Origin: Gynurincola endophyticus
GTDB lineage: Bacteria > Bacteroidota > Bacteroidia > Chitinophagales > Chitinophagaceae
Direction of reading: 5' to 3'
DNA: 64,000 bases
Assembly (NCBI RefSeq): GCF_003991195.1
Contig: NZ_RCWL01000002.1
Location: forward strand, 124,001 to 188,000
This document shows, one piece after another, positions 25,384 through 35,224 of the stretch. The translations under genes were made by a program, and so were the position numbers. Below the pieces are notes generated by a model. It was not told the origin of the DNA and did no database searches. It worked only from the letters and a program-made list of their open reading frames with translations. Positions within the stretch are counted from its first letter, which is position 1, and every line of letters starts with the position of its first letter.

Positions 25384-27981
25384 ATGAAAAATTTTTTAGC
25401 AGCACTGGTAGGTGTACTTACAGCCTCTCTTGTTTATGCACAGCCACCAGCAGGTGCAAACAGAGGTGGCTTTGCGCCTGCCAATGGTAAATTTTACGGG
25501 AAAGTAGTAGACCAGAAAAACAAAGGCATCGATGCCGCCTCCATTCAGTTATACATTTTAAAGTTTGATCCGGCTACTCAATCTACTAAAGACAGTTTAG
25601 TAGGTGGGATGCTGACCAAGTCGAACGGAAACTTTGAAGTAGGTGGTTTACCCCTGAACGGAAAGTTCAAATTGTATATCACCGCCATCGGTTATGAAGA
25701 CCAGACGAATGAAGTGAGCTTTAATTTTAATCCGTCCAGCGGTCAAATGCCAAACACCGAAGTAGATTTAGGTAATATTAAATTAGAAGCGGGTGCCAAA
25801 ACCCTTGAAACTGTAACGGTTACCGCCTCAAAGCCTTTATTGGAAATGGGAATTGACCGTAAGATCTTTAATGTTGAAAAAAGTATTAACGCCACCGGCG
25901 GTACGGCAATCGACGTAATGCGTACAGTACCATCTGTGGATGTGGATATAGAAGGAAACGTTTCTTTAAGAAACAGTGCTCCTACCATTTTTGTAGATGG
26001 GCGCCCCACTACATTAACGCTCGATCAGATTCCTTCCGATGCCATTCAAAGTATTGAAATCATCACCAACCCCTCCGCTAAATACGATGCCAGCGGCGGT
26101 CAGTCGGGTATTCTGAATATCGTTATGAAGAAAAGCCGTAAAACCGGTTACAACGGTAGTATCCGTGCCGGTATCGACTCATACGGTAAATTAAACGGTG
26201 GTGGTGATATTAACGTTCGCCAGGGAAAAGTAAATCTTTTCGCCAACCTTGGTTATAACCAGCGTAAATCTAAAAACTGGGGTGAAACCGATCGTACTCA
26301 ATTTGCAGACGGTGATATTATTAATACCTATCAAAGAACTGATGGAGAAAACCTGGGCGGATTTTTGTTTTCCCGCTTCGGTTTAGACTTCATGATTGAT
26401 AATAGAAATACGATTACCGTTACGCAATCTATTATGCGTGGTAATTTCGACAATGAGAATTATAACCGTCTTAATATCGATACTTCAGGAACTCATAACA
26501 ATTTCATTTCACAATACAGAAATACATTCAGTGAGTTTGAAATGCGCAATATGGGTACCCAGATAGGTTATAAAAGATTGTTTACAAAACCCGGACGTGA
26601 ACTAACAGCAGATCTTACATACAACTACGGTAAAAACGTAAATAATAGTGATATCTTCTCCAGAAATTATGCAGATGCCGGCCACCATACCCCTATTTCA
26701 AATGAATTATTACAAGGTGTAAGAGGAAATGGTAAAAACGATTTCATCGTTGCACAGATCGACTACGTTTCTCCTATTAATGATTTTATGAAGTGGGAAG
26801 GTGGACTTCGTTTACAAAGCAGAAACTTTGAGAGTTTACAACAAAACTATTTCAACGGTGTGCTCAATCCGGGTTTAACGAACGACTACGCCTATGTTGA
26901 TAATGTGTACGCAGCTTATGCAACTTTTTCACAAAACGTAAAAGATTCATGGAGTTATCAGGTAGGATTACGTGCGGAGAGTTCAAATTACGATGGAGAA
27001 CAAAAAGGGATTGGTAAATTCAAAAATGAATTTCCTATCAGCCTTTTCCCAAGTGTATTTATCAACAAACGTATTACCGATTATCAGGATTTCCAGGTAA
27101 ACTACTCAAGAAAAATCAACCGTCCGAGTTTCTTCCAGTTAATGCCGAATACCGACTACTCTGACCCCTTGAATTATAGTACCGGTAACCCTGACCTGGT
27201 TCCGGAGTTTACAAACTCATTAGAGTTATCTTATCAGTGGACTTATGGTAAAAGTAACAACATGGTATTGGCTACTTTATTCGGAAAACATACCAATAAT
27301 CTGATTACCCGTTACCAGAAATATGAGATAATCGGCAATGACTTTGATACAGCGTATATTTCTACCTTTATCAATGCCAGCGACGCTTATGCCAGCGGTT
27401 TAGAATTAATTTTCAGAAATAATATTACTAAGTTCTGGGAAACCAACTTAGGTAGTAATCTATACTACTCTAAAATCAATGGTACCAGCAGTATGCCTGA
27501 TATCGAAAATGAACGTTGGAGCTGGACGATGAAACTGAATAATAATTTCCGTTTTAACAAAGGCTGGAGTTTTCAGTTAAACGGTGATTACAAATCTAAA
27601 TCCGCATTGGCTGTATCTACCAGTAATTCCGGACAAGGCGGTGGCTTTGGCGGTGGTGGCAGAGGCCCGATGGGTGGAGGCCCCTCCTCAACTTCTCAGG
27701 GTTATATCGGTGCTAACTATGGTGTAGACTTAGGTGTTAGAAAAGAATTTAAACTGGGTAATAACCAGGCGAGCCTTTCTGTAAACTGGAGCGATATCCT
27801 GAGATCACGCAAAATGATTATACATTCTGAAGCAATCGGAATGATTCAGGATGAGTGGAGAAGAAGAGACCCGCAAGTGGTACGTGCTACGTTTAGTTTA
27901 AGATTCGGTAAGTTCGACCAATCTCTGTTCAAACGTAAAAACAACCGCCAGGAAATGGATAGTGGTGATATGAATATGTAA
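25384..27981 (+). CDS. Outer-membrane beta-barrel protein, TonB-receptor-like (OMP_b-brl_3 type)
   Basis: 865 residues. A signal peptide (cleavage after VYAQ) is followed by a CarboxypepD-like domain (FYGKVVDQKNKGIDAASIQ, about 37-100), a plug-like region (DVMRTVPSVDVDIEG, IFVDGRPTTLT, NPSAKYDASGGQSGI) and a long 14-strand-type barrel. A Gly-rich loop near residue 755 (QGGGFGGGGRGPMGGG) probably lies in an extracellular or periplasmic turn. The C-terminus is charged rather than aromatic, which is common in this subgroup. No transport partner is adjacent, so the ligand is unknown. It ends in a strong terminator at 28009-28044. Confidence 0.9.
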   Translation: MKNFLAALVGVLTASLVYAQPPAGANRGGFAPANGKFYGKVVDQKNKGIDAASIQLYILKFDPATQSTKDSLVGGMLTKSNGNFEVGGLPLNGKFKLYITAIGYEDQTNEVSFNFNPSSGQMPNTEVDLGNIKLEAGAKTLETVTVTASKPLLEMGIDRKIFNVEKSINATGGTAIDVMRTVPSVDVDIEGNVSLRNSAPTIFVDGRPTTLTLDQIPSDAIQSIEIITNPSAKYDASGGQSGILNIVMKKSRKTGYNGSIRAGIDSYGKLNGGGDINVRQGKVNLFANLGYNQRKSKNWGETDRTQFADGDIINTYQRTDGENLGGFLFSRFGLDFMIDNRNTITVTQSIMRGNFDNENYNRLNIDTSGTHNNFISQYRNTFSEFEMRNMGTQIGYKRLFTKPGRELTADLTYNYGKNVNNSDIFSRNYADAGHHTPISNELLQGVRGNGKNDFIVAQIDYVSPINDFMKWEGGLRLQSRNFESLQQNYFNGVLNPGLTNDYAYVDNVYAAYATFSQNVKDSWSYQVGLRAESSNYDGEQKGIGKFKNEFPISLFPSVFINKRITDYQDFQVNYSRKINRPSFFQLMPNTDYSDPLNYSTGNPDLVPEFTNSLELSYQWTYGKSNNMVLATLFGKHTNNLITRYQKYEIIGNDFDTAYISTFINASDAYASGLELIFRNNITKFWETNLGSNLYYSKINGTSSMPDIENERWSWTMKLNNNFRFNKGWSFQLNGDYKSKSALAVSTSNSGQGGGFGGGGRGPMGGGPSSTSQGYIGANYGVDLGVRKEFKLGNNQASLSVNWSDILRSRKMIIHSEAIGMIQDEWRRRDPQVVRATFSLRFGKFDQSLFKRKNNRQEMDSGDMNM

Positions 27982-28008
27982 TAATATCAGAATCAAACAA
28001 TCATAAGC

Positions 28009-28044
28009 AAACAGCACATCATTTGGTGATGTGCTGTTTTTTTT
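28009..28044 (+). terminator. Rho-independent terminator after the barrel gene
   Basis: AACAGCACATCA pairs with TGATGTGCTGTT around TTTGG, followed by a T-run. It lies 28 bases past the stop. Confidence 0.92.
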
Positions 28045-28104
28045 GTATCATTATAAGATGAGCCCTACCTAAATGAAATGTATTATTAAAATTTCAAAAC
28101 AACT

Positions 28105-28725
28105 ATGCAGGAAACGTATTCATTCTTATGTTTAGGCGACTCTTACACCATCGGGGAATCAGTTCCTCTTCATCATAATTTCCCTTATCAGACTGTTCAA
28201 TTACTGCGAAAAGCAGCTATTCCGTTTGCTGCTCCTGAAATTGTAGCAAAAACGGCATGGACTACTGCTGAATTGTTGCAGGCCATCGATGAAAGAATTT
28301 TACCACCGGCATTTGATTATACAACTTTACTGATTGGAGTAAATGATCAGTATCGGGGTTTATCGGTACAGAATTTCAAGGAAAATCTGTTTGCATTAAT
28401 TGAAACAGCGCTCAGTTTTGTTGAAACACCGCAGCATTGTATTTTACTAAGTATTCCTGATTATGGGGTAACTCCGTTTGCTGCTGACAAAAATCCTTCT
28501 AAAATCAGTGTAGAGCTGGAAACCTTCAATGAAATTATTGAAACGGCTGCTAAAGATTACCAAACACATTTTATCAATATTACACCACTTACTCAAATGG
28601 CGGCTACAGACCTGAGTTTGTTAGCAGAAGATGGTCTCCATCCTTCCGGTAACCTCTACATGCAATGGGCCACGCTGGTCTCTAACTATATTACCAACCA
28701 GATAAATAATCATTCAACAGATTAA
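28105..28725 (+). CDS. SGNH/GDSL hydrolase
   Basis: 206 residues without a signal peptide. Block I is LCLGDSYTIGE with the nucleophile Ser near the N-terminus, block III is LIGVNDQYRG with the oxyanion Asn, and block V is DGLHPSG with the catalytic Asp and His. The family contains esterases, lipases and deacetylases for acylated sugars. The substrate is unknown. A GTG-start membrane protein follows after 49 bases, so co-transcription is possible. Confidence 0.9.
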   Translation: MQETYSFLCLGDSYTIGESVPLHHNFPYQTVQLLRKAAIPFAAPEIVAKTAWTTAELLQAIDERILPPAFDYTTLLIGVNDQYRGLSVQNFKENLFALIETALSFVETPQHCILLSIPDYGVTPFAADKNPSKISVELETFNEIIETAAKDYQTHFINITPLTQMAATDLSLLAEDGLHPSGNLYMQWATLVSNYITNQINNHSTD

Positions 28726-28774
28726 AACATTCCTGAAGAATGTTTCTTATTTTGCAGCTATTAAAAGAGAAACA

Positions 28775-29266
28775 GTGGAAAATCAGTTTAAACTAAGTTG
28801 GATTGACATTCTGATTGCAATCATTTGTTTTATTATTGCGATCGTTTATGGCGGATTAATGGCTACGGAATTAGTGAACGGTAACGCCGCCAGTATTCAA
28901 ATGAATAACGAACAGCTCATTGTTGACAGAGCCGCGTTTTTAGGTCAAACCAGAGATTTATTTATTACCATTATTGCACTTTTAGGAGGGATAAAAATTA
29001 TACAAAAGAAATCTTTCGGCTGGAGTGCTGCCGTTTTCGTAACATTGATGATACTCACTTTAAGCGTAGCCTTCTTAACACAGATGATTTCAGACAAAAG
29101 TCTGGATTCATACCTGGCCGGAGCTATTATTGCAGTACTTTTTTCTTTATTTCTGGCAATTTATTTATGGCTGCCCGCAACCCGTATGAGGTGGCAGGTA
29201 AAACCCGGTAATTATGTACTGGCGTTAGTGATGGTGGGCATGGTTACATTACTTGTATTAAGTTAA
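28775..29266 (+). CDS. Four-span membrane protein of unknown function (GTG start)
   Basis: 163 residues starting at GTG 28775. About four membrane segments are visible: roughly 10-30, 55-75, 80-105 and 112-131, with a last hydrophobic stretch near the C-terminus. No enzymatic motif is seen. It ends 10 bases before ung on the same strand, so it is probably co-transcribed with it; the association need not be functional. Confidence 0.75.
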   Translation: MENQFKLSWIDILIAIICFIIAIVYGGLMATELVNGNAASIQMNNEQLIVDRAAFLGQTRDLFITIIALLGGIKIIQKKSFGWSAAVFVTLMILTLSVAFLTQMISDKSLDSYLAGAIIAVLFSLFLAIYLWLPATRMRWQVKPGNYVLALVMVGMVTLLVLS

Positions 29267-29276
29267 CACTCTGAAC

Positions 29277-29951
29277 ATGGATGTAAAAATCAACGACAGC
29301 TGGAAGCAGGCTTTAAAAGCCGAATTCAGTAAAACATATTTTCAACAAATAGTAACGCATTTAAAGATGGAACGGGCAAGTGGTGCTACTATCTTTCCTC
29401 CGGGCCCCCAGATTTTTAATGCATTTGAGCTCACTCCATTTGATGAAGTCAAAGTAGTAATTATCGGACAAGATCCTTATCATGGAGCCGGGCAGGCTCA
29501 TGGACTAAGCTTTTCGGTACAGGACGGTGTAAAACCACCGCCGTCACTGGTCAATATTTTCAAAGAATTAAAGACAGATATCGGAATGCCTATCCCAACC
29601 CATGGTAATCTTACTGCCTGGGCAAAACAAGGCGTATTGTTATTAAATGCTTCTCTCACTGTTCGTGCAAACGAACCAATGAGCCATTCTAAAATCGGCT
29701 GGGCGAGTTTTACTGATGCAGTTATTCAGGCAATATCCGCACAAAAAGAAAATGTCGTATTTCTGTTATGGGGTAAATTCGCACAGGAAAAAGTTGACCT
29801 GATAGATATCACCCGCGGTCATTATATCCTGAAAGCAGCACACCCATCACCCTTCTCTGCAGATCGTGGATTTTTCGGATGTAAACATTTTTCAATGGCG
29901 AATCAGTTTTTGATACAACACGGGGCGGATCCGGTAGATTGGAGTTTGTAA
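29277..29951 (+). CDS. ung: Uracil-DNA glycosylase, family 1
   Basis: 224 residues. The water-activating loop GQDPYHGAGQAHGLSFSV has catalytic Asp66, a Pro-rich loop KPPPSLVNIFKEL follows, and the Leu intercalation loop is HPSPFSADRGFFG with the catalytic His near residue 189. It removes uracil from DNA to start base excision repair in the cytosol. Length and motifs are those of standard Ung. Starts 10 bases after the upstream membrane protein gene. Confidence 0.97.
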   Translation: MDVKINDSWKQALKAEFSKTYFQQIVTHLKMERASGATIFPPGPQIFNAFELTPFDEVKVVIIGQDPYHGAGQAHGLSFSVQDGVKPPPSLVNIFKELKTDIGMPIPTHGNLTAWAKQGVLLLNASLTVRANEPMSHSKIGWASFTDAVIQAISAQKENVVFLLWGKFAQEKVDLIDITRGHYILKAAHPSPFSADRGFFGCKHFSMANQFLIQHGADPVDWSL

Positions 29952-30102
29952 GAATCGTATCTAACCTTCATCTTATCATTCTTTGATAAGAAAGATAATA
30001 ATCGCTTTGAACAATTATGCTGCGGAAACGTTCAATAAGAGAAATACAGACCTGTTATCCGCTCACTAATACCGATCAGTTCGCAGCGGGCTAAATTATA
30101 GT

Positions 30103-30843
30103 ATGATGAAAAAAATCTTTGCAAGAATATGGGCCGTCTGGACTGCCATTGCTTTTTTTAGCACCATGGTAGTATTCTTTATTCCGTTTTTACTGTTTGT
30201 ATATTTTTTACCCGACCCTAAAAGAACTGTTCGCTTCTTATCATTTGCACGTGTGTGGATGGGCGTTTTTCTTCCATTGTGTGGTTGCCCGATGCGTATT
30301 AAAGGGCGACAACATTTTGCTAAGGGAGAAAACTATATTGTATGCTGTAATCATAATTCTTTCATGGATATCCCGGTTTCTTCTCCTGCCATTCCGGGAG
30401 GAAACAAAACTATCGCGAAAAGTGATTTCGTAAAAGTTCCTTTGTTTGGACTGATTTACAAAGCCGGAAGTGTGATTGTTGACAGGAAAGACGAAAACTC
30501 ACGCAAACAGAGTTTCGGAAAAATGAAGAAGGTATTAGCTGATGGCTTACACATGTGTTTGTATCCCGAAGGTACCCGAAATAAAACCGACCAACCGATG
30601 AAACCGTTTCATGACGGCGCATTCAAATTATCGCTTGAAACAGGAAAAGCAATCATTCCAGGTATTATCTTCAATACGAGAAAAATTATGCCTGCTGATG
30701 AAGGATTATATGTACTTCCCCACCCGATCGATATTCATTTTTTAGCACCAATCATTCCTTTAGATTCTGACACTGTAGCCAGTTTAAAAGAACGGGTATT
30801 TAACATTATGAGTAATTATTATGCAGCAAATGCGAAGAGTTAG
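30103..30843 (+). CDS. plsC: 1-acyl-sn-glycerol-3-phosphate acyltransferase
   Basis: 246 residues. An N-terminal membrane segment (about 10-35) precedes the acyltransferase core. The catalytic HX4D motif is in CCNHNSFMDIP (about residues 84-89) and the lysophosphatidate-binding motif is LYPEGTRNKTDQP (about 151-163), with a later PHPIDIHFLAPI. It acylates lysophosphatidic acid at the inner membrane to make phosphatidic acid. Single-gene unit. It converges on lptD with only a short repeat-rich spacer between. Confidence 0.92.
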   Translation: MMKKIFARIWAVWTAIAFFSTMVVFFIPFLLFVYFLPDPKRTVRFLSFARVWMGVFLPLCGCPMRIKGRQHFAKGENYIVCCNHNSFMDIPVSSPAIPGGNKTIAKSDFVKVPLFGLIYKAGSVIVDRKDENSRKQSFGKMKKVLADGLHMCLYPEGTRNKTDQPMKPFHDGAFKLSLETGKAIIPGIIFNTRKIMPADEGLYVLPHPIDIHFLAPIIPLDSDTVASLKERVFNIMSNYYAANAKS

Positions 30844-30861
30844 AATATTTTTTACTATTAA

Positions 30862-30965
30862 GGTATTGCGTTATCCAGCAGATTTGTACTGAATTATAAT
30901 GCTTCGTTGGAGAATGATTTTACATCACCCTTAACTATTAATTGTTAATTCTCCATTCTTACTTT
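30862..30965. repeat. Degenerate intergenic repeat between convergent genes
   Basis: Contains TTATCC-AGCAGATTTGTACTGAATTA, which resembles 46089-46116 (TTATCCGGTAAACCTGTGC with TGAATTAC). It also holds a small inverted pair (GGAGAAT/ATTCTCC at about 30909 and 30949) with TTAACTATTAATTGTTAA between. The words are shared with other repeats here; a weak bidirectional stop is possible. Confidence 0.45.
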
Positions 30966-30972
30966 TCTCTAA

Positions 30973-33639
30973 TTACATTCCGTAGAAGTATCTTGTTCTG
31001 TTGATACGCAAATCTCTCAATAAACCAGATTTCGGGTGAATGGTGATATTGAATGTTCTTACAATACCAACCGGTGTTACGTTAATGGATAACTGCCAGC
31101 AGTGAAGTTCTCTGGATAGATACATGGTTAACATCTGAACAGACGAAGTCTTTACATCATAGAAAGTATTCATCCCCAACTTCCATTTCGGAGTGATATT
31201 AAAGTCACCGTTCATATTCAGACTCGCGGTGTTATTGGTATAAAAACGCCCCTGATCTTCTTCAAAAACTCTTCTGAAGTTGTAAGTAAAGGAAAAGTTC
31301 AGACTCCAGGGAATATTGAAGTCTGCAAACTCTGCAGGGTTTTGTTGCATGTATGCCAGCTGGGCCATTTCTTCATCAGGAGTATATGGACTCAGGTTAT
31401 CATAGTTTTCATTGATTGGGTCTGCATCCTTTCCTTCTGCGGCTTTACTTCTGAAGCTACTGGAGATGGTTAATGATCCGTCGGTAATTCTTCCGGGGGT
31501 AAACTTCCTTCCTTCCCATGCAAATTTGTTCACACGGAAGCCACGTTCATCCACCTGATACGGATCAAGGTTTGCACGTGCAGTAATATTGATCTTTTCA
31601 AACAGATTTGTTCTTACGTATAAATTGAAAGTCGACAACTGGAAAGAGTCTAATAAGAAGTTATAACTACCGTTGATACCAAATCCATCAATTAACCGAA
31701 CAACCCTGTCTTTAGAAGTTGAATCTTTTGCCCGGAACTTTGCTTCAATATTATTGTCGATACCAAAACTCATACCACCGAACTTCTCACCACTGAAAAC
31801 CGACGAAATTCCACCTGTGTAGTAAGAGGTTTGCTGCGCACGTCTTCCGCTATCGATCATAACGGTATAGTAGTCTTTACTCGCCAATGCCGGATTGTAG
31901 TTCAAAGAAACCTGTGGCCTGATTACGTGTCGGATCGCTTTGATATTGCTGTTTTTTCCGAAACGTTCGAATTTTCCGAACATTGCCGTACTCATGCTGA
32001 CACTGAAAGCCATATCGCTCGAGCGATAAAAACCTTTATTAATAGAGGTATCCATTGTTTGGGTACCGTAATTCCATGATCTGAACATTCGCTGCGAATA
32101 CCAGTTTTCGCGATACGAGATACCAGGGGTAATTTGTAAGGGCCCCAATTGTGGCAAGGCCAACTGAATCGGTACATTATGTGAAGCTCCCCACTGCATG
32201 GTATCCAGCAGGTGTTTGACGTTAAAATCTTTTTCGTAAGCAGAAACACGATTCGAAAAAGTAGAGTTGTAACCAATACCTAGTTTTTCATACCATCCGC
32301 TTTTTCCTACGGCTTCCTTCTTTTGGAAAGGATACAGAGTACTCATGGTTAACGCCATATTAGGAAGCGTCATAGTGATTAACTGGGTATTATTATTCTG
32401 GTTGTGGTTTGCACTGGCGGTAAAGTTGAAACGGTCCCAGGTTTTAGAATAAGTGATAGATGAGTTCATCTGGTTCTGATAGTTTCTCATCGCATTATTG
32501 GTGATTAACCTGTTGTAGCGGGTAGAACCGGCATTAACGTTAGCCGAGAAGTTGGTTCCCGGACGAGCTCTGCTATCCACAGCATGCGTCCAGGTAATAT
32601 TAAACGTACGGGTATTATCGAATTCGCGGTCGCCGGCATTACTCAGAATTCTTGAATTCTGCATAGACAGGTTCATAGATCCGTTGTATCGATAACGCAC
32701 CCTGTAGGTAGGCATCAGATTCATCATCCAACCTCCATAAGTATAGATATTTGACCGTAAAGTAACGTCTAAGTAATCATTAAATACTTTATAATACCCC
32801 AATCCTTCTAAACCCAAACCGAATTGTTCACTGGCAGTAAACTGTGGTGGTAATAATCCAGACCGGCGGCCCTGGGCCATTGGAAAAATACCGAAAGGAA
32901 GGTAAATAGGAATAGGTACCCCTTCAAATTCGGGGTGAATCGGACCGGAAACTGCCATTTTTTTATTGATCAGTTTCATTTTATGTGCCCTGAAGGCAAA
33001 GTGAGGTGTATCCAGGTTACAGGTAGTGATTTGTGCGCGGTAGGCAAAATACTCCTCCATGGAGATTTTTTTGATCCGCTCACCTTGCACGAACATTTCT
33101 CCTTGTTGTGTAACAGTATTCTTAGTGATGCCGCGTTGCGTTTCAAAATTATACACGATTTCTAACGCTTCCATATCCGTTCCATCCTGTGTCATCTTAG
33201 GCTTACCGATCATTTTCCCTGCAGTGTCGCGTCTGTACATAGCGGTAATCAGCTTTGTTTGCTGATTCATATTCATACTATCGGCCGTCAAATTCATGTC
33301 TCTGTACTGAATTTTCGCATCCGAATACAAAATAATCACCTTATCGGGAATATTCATCACCAACGAATCTTTCGAACCGTAGTTGATAGGCGCATCTAAA
33401 GAATCTTTGGAAATTTTGTAAGAAAAACGTTTTTGAACCAGTTTGGTAGAGTCATTCAGGGGAATCGTGTCGACCTTTTCAATTTGTAAGGAGTCTGTTT
33501 TTACAGGAGGAATCGTATCATTCGAAGTAGATTGGGCCAATACAGAAAGACTGCCTAGTATCAGAAATGATAACAATAGGACTAATGATTTATTTCGACC
33601 TCCGGTATTGCAGTTAAACCTATACATTTTTCCAACCAT
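30973..33639 (-). CDS. lptD: LPS-assembly outer membrane protein LptD (Bacteroidota type)
   Basis: About 888 residues. A signal peptide ends near SVLAQ. An OstA-like periplasmic domain (VIILYSDAKIQYRDMNLTAD, then TRGITKN-type segments, FVQGERIKK and QITTCNLDTPHFAFRA) precedes a very large barrel rich in aromatic strands. PEFEGVPIPIYLPFGIFPM and RRSGLLPPQFTAS are typical of the family. It forms the outer-membrane channel that inserts lipopolysaccharide. The frame extends to a TTG at 33666, but that codon overlaps the promoter box 33664-33671; the ATG at 33639 (or 33627) fits better. Another OstA-like protein lies at 40768. Confidence 0.88.
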   Translation of the reverse strand: MVGKMYRFNCNTGGRNKSLVLLLSFLILGSLSVLAQSTSNDTIPPVKTDSLQIEKVDTIPLNDSTKLVQKRFSYKISKDSLDAPINYGSKDSLVMNIPDKVIILYSDAKIQYRDMNLTADSMNMNQQTKLITAMYRRDTAGKMIGKPKMTQDGTDMEALEIVYNFETQRGITKNTVTQQGEMFVQGERIKKISMEEYFAYRAQITTCNLDTPHFAFRAHKMKLINKKMAVSGPIHPEFEGVPIPIYLPFGIFPMAQGRRSGLLPPQFTASEQFGLGLEGLGYYKVFNDYLDVTLRSNIYTYGGWMMNLMPTYRVRYRYNGSMNLSMQNSRILSNAGDREFDNTRTFNITWTHAVDSRARPGTNFSANVNAGSTRYNRLITNNAMRNYQNQMNSSITYSKTWDRFNFTASANHNQNNNTQLITMTLPNMALTMSTLYPFQKKEAVGKSGWYEKLGIGYNSTFSNRVSAYEKDFNVKHLLDTMQWGASHNVPIQLALPQLGPLQITPGISYRENWYSQRMFRSWNYGTQTMDTSINKGFYRSSDMAFSVSMSTAMFGKFERFGKNSNIKAIRHVIRPQVSLNYNPALASKDYYTVMIDSGRRAQQTSYYTGGISSVFSGEKFGGMSFGIDNNIEAKFRAKDSTSKDRVVRLIDGFGINGSYNFLLDSFQLSTFNLYVRTNLFEKINITARANLDPYQVDERGFRVNKFAWEGRKFTPGRITDGSLTISSSFRSKAAEGKDADPINENYDNLSPYTPDEEMAQLAYMQQNPAEFADFNIPWSLNFSFTYNFRRVFEEDQGRFYTNNTASLNMNGDFNITPKWKLGMNTFYDVKTSSVQMLTMYLSRELHCWQLSINVTPVGIVRTFNITIHPKSGLLRDLRINRTRYFYGM

Positions 33640-33663
33640 AAAACATGATCTAAGCACGATGGG

Positions 33664-33671
33664 CAAAAATA
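33664..33671 (-). promoter_or_regulatory. -7 promoter box of lptD
   Basis: TATTTTTG on the minus strand, 24 bases before the ATG at 33639; it sets a limit on the start codon choice. Confidence 0.6.
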
Positions 33672-34139
33672 ACTATTAATGAATAAATAAATAGAGAAAT
33701 TAAAATTTTAGTTGACTGAAGTGCATGAAATAACTAGTATTACAAAAGATTTAACGAAAACATGGCAATGCACTGCTTGAAAAACAGGTGTTTATTTCTA
33801 AGTTTTTAGTCTTAAAGTAACAAACACCTCATTTTCCTCTCCTCTTTTAATACCCACACCGGTCAGCAAACACATGGGTAACCTGCTATAAAATAAAAAG
33901 CCTTTTAGCTGCGTTAAACGACAAACATCCCCTGATAACTGTTGTTATTTTGTTATTTTTTAAGCTGTATCTTTCAACGTTATGTCAGCTAGATAAAAAT
34001 GATTAATTTTCGTGTGAGTTGTTTTAAAAAGAAATGGCCGAAGGTGGAATAAAGAGTTGAATCAAATAGGCAGAAGCTGCAAGGCCACTAACAACAATTT
34101 CATTATTAATTGATAATCAAATAAATAAAAGCAAAATAC
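33672..34139. other. Gene-free AT-rich region upstream of lptD and amidase 1
   Basis: Divergent promoter region with no recognisable gene. Inverted pairs are present: AGTGCAT/ATGCACT (about 33719 and 33770) and AGGTGTTT/AAACACCT (33786-33793 and 33822-33829). Their long spacers make a single hairpin uncertain. It probably holds regulatory sequence for both genes. Confidence 0.5.
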
Positions 34140-34193
34140 TGTTTAAATCTTCCACAGCCTATAAATAAAACTCTACTTAAACAGATTTAAACA
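34140..34193. promoter_or_regulatory. Inverted repeat at the amidase 1 promoter
   Basis: TGTTTAAATCT (34140-34150) and AGATTTAAACA (34183-34193) are perfect 11-bp arms, 32 bases apart, just upstream of the -7 box at 34213. The downstream arm overlaps the expected -33 region, which suggests an operator or a DNA-looping site. Confidence 0.5.
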
Positions 34194-34212
34194 ATCCTTC
34201 GCAAGTTTTAAC

Positions 34213-34220
34213 TAACTTTG
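34213..34220 (+). promoter_or_regulatory. -7 promoter box of amidase 1
   Basis: TAACTTTG, an exact TAnnTTTG match, 37 bases before the ATG. Confidence 0.65.
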
Positions 34221-34257
34221 TTAATTAATCCTTGAAGAACGGAAAAAGCTCTAAAGC

Positions 34258-35163
34258 ATGAAATATAGTTTTCTTTTTTTATTTTCATTGACATTACACT
34301 TTACCAGTTTATTTGCGCAGAATACCGATCAGAAAACGATCATCATTGATCCCGGGCACGGAGGTGCTGACGGAGGAACAATGGGGCAAAAAATTAAAGA
34401 GTCTGCGGTGGCGCTTCAGGTTTCTATGAAGTTAGCGGAGGCGCTGAAAAAACAATTTCCGACTTATAAAATCATTATGACGCGTACTACGGATATCTTT
34501 CCGGGGAACACTACTAATAAGAAAGACGCCTTGTATTACCGTGCAGAGTTTGCCAATAAAAATAAAGGCGACCTATTTATTTCAATCCACTGCAATGCCA
34601 CCGGATTAAAGCCCGGCGGATGGAATAAAAGACAAATTACCGGTTACAAAGACAAATGGGTAGAGAAAAAAGTAAAAGGAAAAGTGCAGAAAGTAAAACA
34701 AAGAGAGCCTATTTATAAAAACGTGTGGGTAGAAAATAAAGTAATCGGAACAGAAACCTTTATCTGGGCAGCAGACAGAAGCGGTGCCAAATCCGAACAA
34801 ATTTCCAGAACGCAGGAAGAGGCCTATCATGAAAATGAAAATCTGGGCTTAGATCTTACTTCTCCTGAAGCACTCATTCGTGCACAGTTGTATGAGAAAA
34901 AATACTTTGCCAAAAGCTTACAGTTTGCCACTCTGGTAGAAGAAGAATTTGTGAAAATAGGCAGGGTTAGCCGTGGTGTAAAACAACGTAATGAAGAAGG
35001 TATCTGGGTGTTACAGGCTACCGGAATGCCAAGTGTACTGATAGAGTTAGGATTTTTGTCAAATACGAAAGAAGAAGAATACCTGATGAGTGCAAAAGGT
35101 CAGGCTGAATCGGTAGATGTAATCGTCACCTCTCTGAAAAGATATTTTGATCTCGTTAAATAA
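34258..35163 (+). CDS. N-acetylmuramoyl-L-alanine amidase (Amidase_3), copy 1
   Basis: 301 residues with a signal peptide (cleavage after LFAQ), so periplasmic. Zinc ligands are recognisable in IIDPGHGGADGG (His), the Glu in the following helix, and SIHCNA (His). A catalytic Glu lies near the end in SVLIELGFLSN. A Lys/Arg/Trp-rich insertion (about 120-165) separates the core strands. It cleaves the bond between muramic acid and the peptide stem, normally in cell separation. A second, similar copy lies at 38619. It converges on the esterase with a bidirectional terminator. Confidence 0.93.
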   Translation: MKYSFLFLFSLTLHFTSLFAQNTDQKTIIIDPGHGGADGGTMGQKIKESAVALQVSMKLAEALKKQFPTYKIIMTRTTDIFPGNTTNKKDALYYRAEFANKNKGDLFISIHCNATGLKPGGWNKRQITGYKDKWVEKKVKGKVQKVKQREPIYKNVWVENKVIGTETFIWAADRSGAKSEQISRTQEEAYHENENLGLDLTSPEALIRAQLYEKKYFAKSLQFATLVEEEFVKIGRVSRGVKQRNEEGIWVLQATGMPSVLIELGFLSNTKEEEYLMSAKGQAESVDVIVTSLKRYFDLVK

Positions 35164-35179
35164 TCGGAATATTATTTAT

Positions 35180-35224
35180 AAAGGGAATGCCCCATCTGAT
35201 GAAAGATGACGCATTCCCTTTTAT
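35180..35224. terminator. Bidirectional terminator with a nested stem
   Basis: AAAGGGAATGC and GCATTCCCTTT arms enclose an inner CATC/GATG stem. It lies between the plus-strand amidase and the minus-strand esterase gene, which ends at 35224. Confidence 0.8.

Noticed and set aside
29972-29995. TCTTATCA/TGATAAGA stem after ung as terminator
   Set aside because: Stem is short and no T-run follows; likely chance.
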